A stretch of 64,000 bases of DNA from Vibrio sp. SS-MA-C1-2. Its GTDB lineage: Bacteria > Pseudomonadota > Gammaproteobacteria > Enterobacterales > Vibrionaceae. Of this stretch, positions 37,123 through 45,543 are shown piece after piece. Position 1 is the stretch's first letter; the number at the start of each line of letters is the position of its first letter. The translations under genes and the position numbers were made by a program. The notes below the pieces were generated by a model. It was not told the DNA's origin, searched no databases, and was given only the letters and a program-made list of their open reading frames with translations. The stretch is taken from positions 186,001 to 250,000 of the forward strand of contig NZ_CP090980.1 of the NCBI RefSeq assembly GCF_021513135.1, written 5' to 3'.

Positions 37123-37626
37123 ATGTCGAATTTAAAATATTTAGCCGGATACCCTCAACAAATTATTGAGCAAGTGGAACCATTAATCAAACAAGATAAA
37201 TTGGGTGTTTGGTTGCTCAAACGTTACCCAACAGCTCATACAATTCAATCCGAAAAAGCTTTATATCAATATGTCACCGAAATTAAGAATCGCTATTTGA
37301 AGAAATCGGCGCCAATTACCAAAATCTGTTTTGACAGTAAGATTCAAGTAATAAATCACGCATTAGGCACTCATAGTTATGTATCTAGACGCCAAGGCAA
37401 TAAGATCAAAACCAAAAACGAGATCAGGATTGCCACAATTTTTAAAAAATTGCCCGAACCCTTATTAGAGATGATCGTTGTTCATGAACTTGCTCATATC
37501 AAAGAAAAGCAACACGACAAAGCGTTCTACTCACTTTGTCAACATATGCAACCTCAATACCACCAATTAGAACTAGATACTCGCCTTTTTCTCACTTACC
37601 TTGAGAATCATGCAGATCTTTACTAA
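37123..37626 (+). CDS. YgjP-like metallopeptidase-domain protein (DUF45)
   Basis: 167 residues. The zinc motif HELAHIKEKQHDKAFYSL gives HExxH plus a third His, the YgjP/DUF45 arrangement. Upstream are helical regions with a conserved core (KICFDSKIQV, GTHSYVSRRQG). The family is related to M48/SprT-like metallopeptidases, and its substrate is unknown. No signal peptide, so cytoplasmic. The ATG at 37123 lacks a strong ribosome-binding site but no better start exists. Confidence 0.87.
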   Translation: MSNLKYLAGYPQQIIEQVEPLIKQDKLGVWLLKRYPTAHTIQSEKALYQYVTEIKNRYLKKSAPITKICFDSKIQVINHALGTHSYVSRRQGNKIKTKNEIRIATIFKKLPEPLLEMIVVHELAHIKEKQHDKAFYSLCQHMQPQYHQLELDTRLFLTYLENHADLY

Positions 37627-37805
37627 AAAACGCCGGTTAATCGCAAAGTGAAAGGTAGAGCATATTGGTTTTGTTGCTCTCCATCACAATTAAGATAATT
37701 AAATCCATATATTTTACGAAGCGTGAAATAAATACCTAAACTGGTGGTATATTAAGGTTAAGCAACTTTTTATCAATAGATTATTTTCATAAGTGTTAAT
37801 GTAAT

Positions 37806-38051
37806 ATGAACAGATTTGGATTTATAAAACTCTTTATGCTCAAGAATGGTGAACAGACTCTGTTGACTGAAACTGCATTATCTCCAAACAGAGAATTAAT
37901 TATTCATTGGGTTAAACATCAAGAGTACCCACAGCCTTCTGAATACCTGTTAATGCTTTCTGATAATAATCATGCCACTCTTTTAACTAAGTTTATTTCA
38001 AAAGAAGCCGCAACCCTATTCACGGTATCGGTCAATCAAGCAAATTCATGA
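37806..38051 (+). CDS. Hypothetical small protein
   Basis: 81 residues starting MNRFGFIKLFMLKNGEQTLL and ending FTVSVNQANS. Mixed alpha/beta composition, no Cys, signal peptide or membrane helix. No family recognised. It lies between the YgjP-like and S4-domain genes on the same strand with 150-190-bp gaps on each side, so it is probably transcribed alone. Confidence 0.5.
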   Translation: MNRFGFIKLFMLKNGEQTLLTETALSPNRELIIHWVKHQEYPQPSEYLLMLSDNNHATLLTKFISKEAATLFTVSVNQANS

Positions 38052-38239
38052 CAATGATCGCCTCTACCAACGCGATAATCCTGATTACAACCCTCTTCTC
38101 TCCTCTTAAATTGTTATTTGACTCCTTAGACACAAATATATAGGCTTTGTGGTCAAATGACATCAATGGGCTATTGATACTCGTGATACCTCTTTCACAA
38201 GACTTCCATTATGTCGTACTCAATAAACAGCGAGAATGA

Positions 38240-38788
38240 ATGAGTATGGATAATTATCCAGAGTTTGAAGAACAAGAATTTGAAGGTGAAGAGATTGAAG
38301 TTGAGGCACTTGGTGTTGAGGTATCTATCCAGCCAATCGAACTTTATAAAGTATTAAAGATCGCCAATGTTGTTGGCGGCGGTGGTGAAGCAAAAAATCT
38401 GATTGCTGATGGTTATGTTGCCGTCAATGGCCAAGTCGAACAACGTAAGCGCTGTAAAATCTACGATGGTGATGTCATCGAGTTTAACCAAGATTATTTT
38501 GTTGTTATCTGTCCTGTCTCAATTGAAGAGTCAGAAGAGTTGTTAGAACAACATGCTCTCGACATGCATGCTCAAGCTGAAGAGAGAGAAAAAACTCAAC
38601 AAGCAAAGAAAAAAGCCAATAAGAGCAAAAAAAATACCAGTAATAGTAAAAACCGTTCACAAACCAAAAATAAACAACAAAAAACGGATAAGTCAAAAAA
38701 GACAGCCAGTCAAACATCAAAACCTGAACAGAAAAAAGAGCACGCTCAATCTGACAACGATGGTCGAAAGTCAATCAGCTTTTTTTAG
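38240..38788 (+). CDS. S4-domain RNA-binding protein with a basic C-terminal tail
   Basis: 182 residues. An acidic N-terminus (EFEEQEFEGEEIEVEALGVE) precedes an S4 domain of YbcJ type (ELYKVLKIANVVGGGGEAKN, then DGYVAVNGQVEQRKRCKIYDG). The last ~90 residues are low-complexity Lys/Gln/Ser/Asn, unlike compact YbcJ (about 70 aa), and probably bind RNA nonspecifically. The RNA target is unknown. A terminator shared with the convergent molybdoenzyme follows. A frame starting at 38553 is only a shadow. Confidence 0.82.
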   Translation: MSMDNYPEFEEQEFEGEEIEVEALGVEVSIQPIELYKVLKIANVVGGGGEAKNLIADGYVAVNGQVEQRKRCKIYDGDVIEFNQDYFVVICPVSIEESEELLEQHALDMHAQAEEREKTQQAKKKANKSKKNTSNSKNRSQTKNKQQKTDKSKKTASQTSKPEQKKEHAQSDNDGRKSISFF

Positions 38789-38811
38789 TTACTTTTTTTC
38801 AAACTAGACAA

Positions 38812-38850
38812 AAAAAGTCCACAACAATTCATGTTGTGGACTTTCTCTTA
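38812..38850. terminator. Bidirectional terminator between the S4 protein and the molybdoenzyme
   Basis: AAAGTCCACAACA and TGTTGTGGACTTT form a near-perfect 13-bp stem with a 5-base loop. T runs follow on both strands, so it serves both converging genes. Confidence 0.9.
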
Positions 38851-38874
38851 TTATGTCATATCAGAGTATTAAAA

Positions 38875-41800
38875 CTAAACTGATGCGCTCTCAGTCGTCG
38901 CTTTTTCTACAACCACTTCGACAGCAACTTCCACTTTGGCAGCCGCAACTTTAAACTCAGGGATCTTCGCTGTTGGATCAACTTCTGCAATCGTTAAACG
39001 GTTCGCTGGTGCTTCGGCAAAATGGAAGGGAACAAACACCACCCCTGCTTGCATTCGTTTAGTAATAAAGGCAGGCGCAGTAATATTACCACGACGCGTC
39101 GTCACTTTAATTGGCTGACTGTTAGTTACATTTAGTCGTTCCGCATCCGCAACAGAAATCATGATTCGAGGGCCAGCAATGTTCTCCAAACCTTTTGTCT
39201 TACGGGTCATCGTTCCTGTATGGAACTGTTCCAATAGACGACCTGTTGTTAAGATCATTGGGTAATCACTATCAGGTAATTCCGCAGCATAACGGAATGC
39301 CACAGGCACTAACTCCGCTTTACCACGAATAAATTTCTCTTGATGCATCACTCGCGTTCCTGGATGGTTATCATCAGGACAAGGCCACTGGAGACCCGCA
39401 CCTTCAACACGCTGCCAACTGATGCCGCCATATTGAGGAGTAACTTGACAGATTTCATCGGTGATCTGTTGTTCGTTTTGGTAATTCCAATCAGCTCCCA
39501 TCGCTTGAGCAATCTGCTGGATAATCTCCCAGTCATTACGCGCTTCACCCGGTGCATCTAACGCTTTATGTAAACGTTGAACACGACGCTCTGTATTAGT
39601 GAAATGCCCTTCTTTTTCTGCAAATGAGAAAGATGGTAGCACGACGTCTGCATATTGCGCTGTTTCTGTTAAGAAAATATCTTGAACGACTAAGAAATCC
39701 ACTTTATCAATCGCTTCTAATACGTGATGCTGGTCAGGATCCGATAATACCGGATTTTCACCCATCACATAAAGGCCACGAACAGACTTATCACACATGC
39801 CATCAATAATTTCAGTTAGTGTTAAACCAGACTCCTTTGATAGATGTGGCGCATTCCAAGCATCAACGAACTTCTGATGTACGGTTGGATTGTAAACTTT
39901 CTGATAACCTGGGAAGTTATTCGGCAGTGCACCCATATCACAGGCACCCTGTACATTAGATTGGCCACGTAATGGATTAATACCACCGCCTTCAATACCA
40001 ATGTTACCCAAAATCAACTGTAGGTTAGCAATAGAACGAACATTATCATGACCTGTCGTATGCTGAGTGATCCCCATTGAATAATATACAGCCACTTTTT
40101 CAGACAGCCCGAACATTCTTGCCATCTGCATGATATCTTGCTCTGATACACCGGTGACAACAGCGACTTTATCAAGGGCATAACGCTCAGACATCACCTC
40201 TAGCTGAAAGTCATCATAACCTTCAACTCGATTTGCCAAGTACTCACTGTCTTGCCAGCCATTTTTAATAATCTGCTGCATAATACCGTTGATTAACATC
40301 ACATCGGTACCTGGACGTTGCGCGACATAAAGATCGGCATCATCGGCGATTAAGATTCGTTTTGGATCGGCAACCACCAGCTTCGCCCCTTTTTTAACCG
40401 CTCGTTTAATATGAGAGCCAATAATAGGGTGTGCTGATGTGGTATCTGAACCGATAATAAAGATCAAATCAGAATGTTCAATACTTGGAATGTCATTGGT
40501 CATCGCCCCACTACCTAACGATGCTTCTAGACCAGTTACTGTCGAGGCGTGACAAAGACGCGCACAATGGTCGACATTATTAGTACCTAATTCACGGCGA
40601 ATAAACTTCTGGAATAGATAGTTATCTTGGTTGGTGGTTTTCGCAGAAGAGAAACCAGCCAATGCATCTCCACCATGTTGCTCTTTGATCTCACCAAATT
40701 TAGCGGCAATTTTCTCAATCGCTTCATCCCATGTCGCAGGAACAAGCTCACCATTTTTGCGAATCAATGGCGTTTTTAAACGAGATTCGCTGGTGATAAA
40801 GTCAAAACCGAAACGACCTTTAACACACAACATCCCTTCGTTGACCGGAGACTCATCTGTTCCTTCAATATAGCGGATCTGATTGCTGCTCTCATCGATA
40901 AACATGGTCACTTTACAACCAACACCACAGTAAGTACAAATCGTCTCAACAGGCTTTAATACCTCTAGACGACCTTGTGATTTATCACGTTTATCCACCA
41001 ATGCACCGGTTGGACAAGCCTGAACACAAACACCACACTGAACACAGCTAGAATCCGCCATTTGATGACCATCAACAAAGTTTGGACGGCATTGAGGCTC
41101 ACCGGCTTTAAATTTGAAAATACCGTGAGCGGCATCTTCACCACAAGCGGAAACACACTGACCACAACTGATACAGCGGTTCGCATCAAAGGTAATAAAT
41201 TCACTGCTATCATCAACAACAAATTTTTGACGCTCTTCATTAAAGAGTTCAGCTGCGCCCTCTTCAACTTTATACTCAGTTGAATAATCACGAAGTTTAC
41301 AGTCGGTATTAGCCTGACAGCCACACTCTAGACAGCGAGCGGCTTCTTTCATCGCTTCATCGCTGCCAAACCCTAACTCAACTTCATCAAAGCTCAATTC
41401 ACGCTGCGCTGTTGTCAGCTCTGGCATAATAACGCGAGCCACTTCTTTAATATGGTTGAGTTGGGTTGTATCAACTTGCTTTAACTTTTTCTCTTTTTGA
41501 GCATTGAATGGCGTTTGTGGGATATCTTCCATTTTTCCTGCAAAGAAGTGATCAATCGCAACCGCGGCACGGCGGCCATCAGCAATCGCTTCAATCGCTG
41601 TAGCCGGACCACGACGGAAATCACCAATCGAGAATAAGTTATTCGCGTTACCATCCTCACAAGGGGAATGCATACTTAATGGATGCGCATCTGCCGTATT
41701 CCATCGAGTTAGTGGAATGTTCAGATCTTGATCATCAAGGAAGCTTAGATCTGGCTTTTGCGATACCGCGGCAATAACCGTATCAAATTCTTCAAAGATA

Positions 41801-43071
41801 TATTCACCCGTCGCTTGTGGACGACGACGACCAGAATCATCAGGCGCACCTAAGGCCATAATCTCAAGCTTCACGGTTTTAACATTGCCATTTTCATCCG
41901 CAATATTTTCTACCGGGTTGGTTAGGAAGTGGAATTTAACACCTTCATGTTCAGCTTCATCGACTTCATAATCTTCGGCTGGCATCTCTTCACGAGTACG
42001 ACGATAGATAAGCGTGGTATCTGCACCCGCACGAGCTGCGGTGCGCGCACAGTCAATTGCCGTATTACCACCACCAATCACTGCGACTTTCTTACCTGTT
42101 ACCATGGTTTGTTCAGTCACATAATCTTTTAAGTAATCGACACCTAAATAACAACCACCTAGCTCACTACCGGTATAGTTCATCTCTACAGCAAGAGATG
42201 CACCAACAGCCAAACAAACTGCATCATATTCAGCTGAAAGATCGGTTAACTGGATATCTTGCCCCAATTTCACATTGGTTTTGATCTCCATACCGTTGGC
42301 ACACATATGTTCAACTTCTTTATCCAAAATAGATTTAGGAAGACGATACTCAGGAATACCGTAACGTAACCAACCCCCCGTTTCTGGCATTGACTCAAAA
42401 ACCGTGACGTTGTAACCTTCATTGGATAGATAATAACCACAGGTTAATCCACCTGGCCCACTACCCACAACAGCAATAGATTTGCCTTTTTCTTCACCTT
42501 TTGGTGGCACATAAGGGTTTCCACCTTCAAGATCAACATCAGCCGCATGGCGTTTTAATTGACGAATAGCGATAGGCTCATCAACGGCAGATCGACGACA
42601 CTCGGCTTCACAGAAAGCAGGACAAACTCGACCAATAGAGAGTGGCATTGGTAGCGTTTTAGTGATCACTTCAAGGGCTTTTTTATTATCCCCTTGAGCG
42701 ATATGAAATAGGTATGATTGAATATCTACACCAGCTGGACAAGCTGTTTGGCAAGGTGCCTGACAGTCTGCATAGTGGTCACTCATAATACGAGTTAATG
42801 CTTCTTTACGGTGCAGTGCGAGTGCCTCTGAATGAGTAATAACATTGATAATGTCAGAAGTCTCTGTGGTTGCTTTTAAATCAAACTCACAAGCTCTGAC
42901 TTTTCCTTGTCCTTCCACCTCGACAACACAAAGATCACAAGGAATTTTTTCCCCATCTCTATTTTGACCACATAAAGAAGGGATCTCTATATTATTGTCA
43001 GTTGCCACTTTTAATAGTGTTGTATTTTCTGTTACCTGAATCTGTGTTCCATCGAGTACGACTTGAACCAT
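38875..43071 (-). CDS. Multidomain formate dehydrogenase-type molybdoenzyme (FdhA with fused NAD(P)H-oxidoreductase)
   Basis: 1398 residues. N-terminal 2Fe-2S ferredoxin (Cys34, 45, 48, 61). Then a GltD-like FAD/NAD(P) part with CQAPCQTACPAGVDIQ and the Rossmann loop VGSGPGGLTCGYYL; two 4Fe-4S sites (CISCGQCVSACGEDAA, CVQCGVCVQACPTGAL); and a bis-MGD domain starting CTYCGVGCKVTMF. At the position of selenocysteine in E. coli FdhF the sequence has Cys (HCARLCHASTVTG). The architecture predicts formate oxidation coupled to NAD(P)+ in one chain. No fdhD, partner subunit or maturation gene is adjacent. A structured leader lies 105-150 bp upstream. Confidence 0.87.
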   Translation of the reverse strand: MVQVVLDGTQIQVTENTTLLKVATDNNIEIPSLCGQNRDGEKIPCDLCVVEVEGQGKVRACEFDLKATTETSDIINVITHSEALALHRKEALTRIMSDHYADCQAPCQTACPAGVDIQSYLFHIAQGDNKKALEVITKTLPMPLSIGRVCPAFCEAECRRSAVDEPIAIRQLKRHAADVDLEGGNPYVPPKGEEKGKSIAVVGSGPGGLTCGYYLSNEGYNVTVFESMPETGGWLRYGIPEYRLPKSILDKEVEHMCANGMEIKTNVKLGQDIQLTDLSAEYDAVCLAVGASLAVEMNYTGSELGGCYLGVDYLKDYVTEQTMVTGKKVAVIGGGNTAIDCARTAARAGADTTLIYRRTREEMPAEDYEVDEAEHEGVKFHFLTNPVENIADENGNVKTVKLEIMALGAPDDSGRRRPQATGEYIFEEFDTVIAAVSQKPDLSFLDDQDLNIPLTRWNTADAHPLSMHSPCEDGNANNLFSIGDFRRGPATAIEAIADGRRAAVAIDHFFAGKMEDIPQTPFNAQKEKKLKQVDTTQLNHIKEVARVIMPELTTAQRELSFDEVELGFGSDEAMKEAARCLECGCQANTDCKLRDYSTEYKVEEGAAELFNEERQKFVVDDSSEFITFDANRCISCGQCVSACGEDAAHGIFKFKAGEPQCRPNFVDGHQMADSSCVQCGVCVQACPTGALVDKRDKSQGRLEVLKPVETICTYCGVGCKVTMFIDESSNQIRYIEGTDESPVNEGMLCVKGRFGFDFITSESRLKTPLIRKNGELVPATWDEAIEKIAAKFGEIKEQHGGDALAGFSSAKTTNQDNYLFQKFIRRELGTNNVDHCARLCHASTVTGLEASLGSGAMTNDIPSIEHSDLIFIIGSDTTSAHPIIGSHIKRAVKKGAKLVVADPKRILIADDADLYVAQRPGTDVMLINGIMQQIIKNGWQDSEYLANRVEGYDDFQLEVMSERYALDKVAVVTGVSEQDIMQMARMFGLSEKVAVYYSMGITQHTTGHDNVRSIANLQLILGNIGIEGGGINPLRGQSNVQGACDMGALPNNFPGYQKVYNPTVHQKFVDAWNAPHLSKESGLTLTEIIDGMCDKSVRGLYVMGENPVLSDPDQHHVLEAIDKVDFLVVQDIFLTETAQYADVVLPSFSFAEKEGHFTNTERRVQRLHKALDAPGEARNDWEIIQQIAQAMGADWNYQNEQQITDEICQVTPQYGGISWQRVEGAGLQWPCPDDNHPGTRVMHQEKFIRGKAELVPVAFRYAAELPDSDYPMILTTGRLLEQFHTGTMTRKTKGLENIAGPRIMISVADAERLNVTNSQPIKVTTRRGNITAPAFITKRMQAGVVFVPFHFAEAPANRLTIAEVDPTAKIPEFKVAAAKVEVAVEVVVEKATTESASV

Positions 43072-43176
43072 GATAGCCTCAATTTTTAGTTATTATGGAA
43101 AGCTCAATACCTACTTATTAGAAACATGCAAACCAGTGCATATCAATGCTAGTTAGCTGTTTTTTAAAGTAATCAT

Positions 43177-43221
43177 ATAGGCTTTCTCGCATCATTAGCA
43201 CGAGCATAAGCCGGAGCCTAT
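43177..43221 (-). promoter_or_regulatory. Hairpin in the 5' leader of the molybdoenzyme gene
   Basis: On the minus strand ATAGGCT pairs with AGCCTAT and an inner CTCG/CGAG stem is possible. It lies 106-150 bases before the ATG. It could be a leader RNA element, such as a molybdenum-cofactor sensor, but I cannot match it to a known riboswitch by eye. Confidence 0.3.
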
Positions 43222-43556
43222 TTTTATATTTAATCTACGCTATACGAAATTAATGCCAAAAACGTTGATTTAGATAAAGTATTGATAAATTTGTGACTTG
43301 TATAAAAGTTATAACGTGACGCTTACAACATCCTCAGCCATTATACGCTATCAATATGAGATAAATATCACTCTGAGAGTCGCAATATTGCAAACTTACT
43401 ACTGTGATTTAAAGGAAAGTAATTCAAAAAAAAGCGATTGATACCATTGCACAACAACACTCATATCCAAAAAAAGTGATCCATGGCACTCAAAAAAAGT
43501 AAAATATTTTATTGTTCACTAAATTAATCTCGACCCATTTCGTTCATCTTGCGTTC
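43222..43556. other. Intergenic region; possible FNR-like site
   Basis: AT-rich DNA between the molybdoenzyme leader and a repeat fragment. TTGATTTAGATAAA at 43264-43277 differs from the FNR consensus at one half-site base and would suit an anaerobic gene, but the match is weak. No gene is seen. Confidence 0.3.
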
Positions 43557-43616
43557 TTTATACTTGAGGCTGCACTCATTGACCGCCTACTAGCAACGCC
43601 AATTATTTTAGGTATA
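43557..43616 (-). repeat. ERIC-like repeat, short fragment
   Basis: About 60 bp in reverse orientation: the consensus left end is intact (GCAACGCCAATTATTTTAGG then TATA) but the other end is reduced to TATACTTGAGGCTGCACTC. Confidence 0.75.
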
Positions 43617-43782
43617 GAAGTATAAATTAACGTTATGGTCAAAATAATGATCAACAAACAGCCTGTTTTCTTTTGAAATTTAGATAAAAAATGGATATCG
43701 ACAAAAATATCCAACGATTGACCATTAAAAAAATAACAATGCGCTGTATAATTAATATAACTTTCCACAACGATAAAAAATA

Positions 43783-44712
43783 ATGAATCAATACCTTAAA
43801 ACATTTTTCAAAGGCATGGCAATGGGTGCCGCCGACGTTATCCCAGGTGTATCTGGAGGAACGATTGCTTTTATTACAGGGATCTATGACACGCTACTTG
43901 AGAGTATTCGCCGTGTAAATCCAAGCATATTTGGCCTTTGGAAGAAACAAGGATTAAACGCTGTTTTAACCCATATTAATGCTAAATTTCTTATTGCTGT
44001 TTTTGGCGGCATAATTACCAGCATCTTCACGTTAGCGCGTTTGATTACTTGGTTATTAGAGACACATCCAATCCCTCTTTGGTCATTCTTTTTTGGTCTC
44101 ATTATCATTTCAGTCATTTTCATGCTTAGACAAGTTGAAAAATGGCAAGCTTTTAAGGCTGTTGTTTTGATTATTGGCGCTATCTTTGCGTGGACAATCA
44201 CAATTATTAGCCCTATTACTTTAGAGCCAACCAATATTAATATTTTGTTTGGTGGTGCATTAGCTATCTGTGCAATGATTTTGCCCGGTATTTCTGGTAG
44301 CTTTATCCTATTATTACTTGGCTTATATGGGCCGGTTATCGGTGCAGTAAAAGCATTCGATGGAACGACATTACTGCTTTTCTTATCCGGTTGTATTATT
44401 GGGCTATTAAGCTTCTCGCATCTTCTCTCTTGGTTACTAAAGCATGCTCGAGATTACGCCCTCTGCTTCTTAACCGGGTTAATGGTTGGCACTTTAGGTA
44501 AAATGTGGCCATGGAAAGAAGTATTAACTTGGAGAACAAACTCTAAAGGTGTTGAGGTGCCTTTAGTTGAGCAAAATCTAATGCCTCATACTTTCGAACA
44601 AGTAACGGGTCAACCAGCCCTTATCGGTTGGGCAGTTATTGCGATGGTTGCAGGTATTGTTATCGTTGGCTCTTTAGAGTTATTTGCTGATAAAGATCAC
44701 GATAAAAAATAG
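43783..44712 (+). CDS. DUF368 membrane protein (undecaprenyl-phosphate translocase family)
   Basis: 309 residues with about eight membrane helices. The signature MGAADVIPGVSGGTIAFITG and ICAMILPGISGSFILLLLGL carry the conserved GxSGG and PGISG loops. DUF368 proteins were assigned in 2023 to recycling of undecaprenyl phosphate to the cytoplasmic face (PopT). The role here follows from family membership. A terminator follows. It stands alone, well separated from the GT2-TVP38-ArnT-like operon. Confidence 0.88.
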   Translation: MNQYLKTFFKGMAMGAADVIPGVSGGTIAFITGIYDTLLESIRRVNPSIFGLWKKQGLNAVLTHINAKFLIAVFGGIITSIFTLARLITWLLETHPIPLWSFFFGLIIISVIFMLRQVEKWQAFKAVVLIIGAIFAWTITIISPITLEPTNINILFGGALAICAMILPGISGSFILLLLGLYGPVIGAVKAFDGTTLLLFLSGCIIGLLSFSHLLSWLLKHARDYALCFLTGLMVGTLGKMWPWKEVLTWRTNSKGVEVPLVEQNLMPHTFEQVTGQPALIGWAVIAMVAGIVIVGSLELFADKDHDKK

Positions 44713-44746
44713 CAAGTATCGAGTAAATACCGATTAAAGAATAACT

Positions 44747-44790
44747 CAAAACCCAATATTGATGCTATTTCAATATTGGGTTTCTTTTTT
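44747..44790 (+). terminator. Terminator of the DUF368 gene
   Basis: AACCCAATATTG and CAATATTGGGTT form a 12-bp perfect stem with a 9-base loop, followed by TCTTTTTT. Confidence 0.92.
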
Positions 44791-44795
44791 CTGCT

Positions 44796-44924
44796 TATAC
44801 CTAAAGTCATTGGCGTTGCCATTAGGTAGCAAGTAATGAGACCCCATGAATATAAGTTTTCTATATAATTGAACGAATGAATATAGCCAACAACCTAGCA
44901 ACTTCAAGTAAGAAGTGGATATAC
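44796..44924 (+). repeat. ERIC-like repeat
   Basis: 129 bp from TATACCTAAAGTCATTGGCG to AAGTAAGAAGTGGATA, just after the DUF368 terminator. Confidence 0.85.
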
Positions 44925-45009
44925 ACAACCCTTCAATACTTCAGATTAGATAACAGAAGATCAATAACATAAAGATAAAATTCAAATATATGCCATAATA
45001 AAGATGTTT

Positions 45010-45133
45010 TATACCTAAAGTCATTGGCGTTGCAAGTAGGCGGTAAATGAGTGAGGCCCCATGAATATAGATATACTATATCATTGAGGCGAACGAATGC
45101 AGCCAACAACCTAGCAACTTCAAGAAAGGTATA
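45010..45133 (+). repeat. ERIC-like repeat
   Basis: 124 bp from TATACCTAAAGTCATTGGCG to ACTTCAAGAAAGGTATA. Its terminal TA is shared with the minimal element that follows. Confidence 0.85.
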
Positions 45134-45181
45134 TACCCCAAATAATTGGAGTTACTAGTAGCTTCAAGTCTCAAGGGGATA
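45132..45181 (+). repeat. Minimal ERIC-like element (terminal repeats only)
   Basis: 50 bp: TATACCCCAAATAATTGGAG with GTTACTAGTA joined directly to GCTTCAAGTCTCAAGGGGAT plus A. The middle ~75 bp is absent. It lies 28 bp before the lpp start. Confidence 0.75.
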
Positions 45182-45209
45182 GTGATCATTTAAGTAAGGA
45201 TTATTGACT

Positions 45210-45452
45210 ATGAATAAAAAACTTATCGCAACGGCTATCGTTGCTACGGCTTTTCTTGGTGGCTGTGCTGATAATACCCAACTACAACAAAGTGTGAATA
45301 TTTTAACCAATAAAGTTGATCAGCTCTCCGCAGAAGTTGCTGCATTAAAGAGTGATGTTAAAGAATCAAAAATGGCGACTATGGATGCAAGGCAAGAAGC
45401 CGAACGTGCCAATGCGCGTATAGATAATGTAGCATCATCATATAAAAAATAA
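45210..45452 (+). CDS. lpp: Major outer-membrane lipoprotein Lpp (Braun lipoprotein)
   Basis: 80 residues. The signal peptide ends in the lipobox LGGC. The mature part is a single heptad-repeat coiled coil (QSVNILTNKVDQLSAEVAAL), and the C-terminus SSYKK offers the Lys that is linked to peptidoglycan. It is inserted in the outer membrane by its lipid and tethers it to the wall. AAGGA lies about 10 bases before ATG 45210; a TTG two codons earlier is less likely. The L,D-transpeptidase that could attach it is encoded convergently downstream. Confidence 0.92.
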   Translation: MNKKLIATAIVATAFLGGCADNTQLQQSVNILTNKVDQLSAEVAALKSDVKESKMATMDARQEAERANARIDNVASSYKK

Positions 45453-45543
45453 TGACGCATTCCTTTTAAAGAAAGAGGGGAAATTTTGTTAAATTAATAA
45501 TATGACCCTCTCTATTAGTCGGCCAAAAAGAAAACTGATACCA

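Noticed and set aside
38553-38807. Lys-rich frame overlapping the S4-domain gene
   Set aside because: Out-of-frame reading of the low-complexity tail of the S4 protein.
43177-43221. Molybdenum-cofactor riboswitch
   Set aside because: The hairpin and its place before a molybdoenzyme are suggestive, but I could not match the conserved Moco core by eye; listed only as a leader hairpin.
45460-45540. AGAGGG...CCCTCT pairing after lpp
   Set aside because: A long loop and no T run; not convincing as a terminator.
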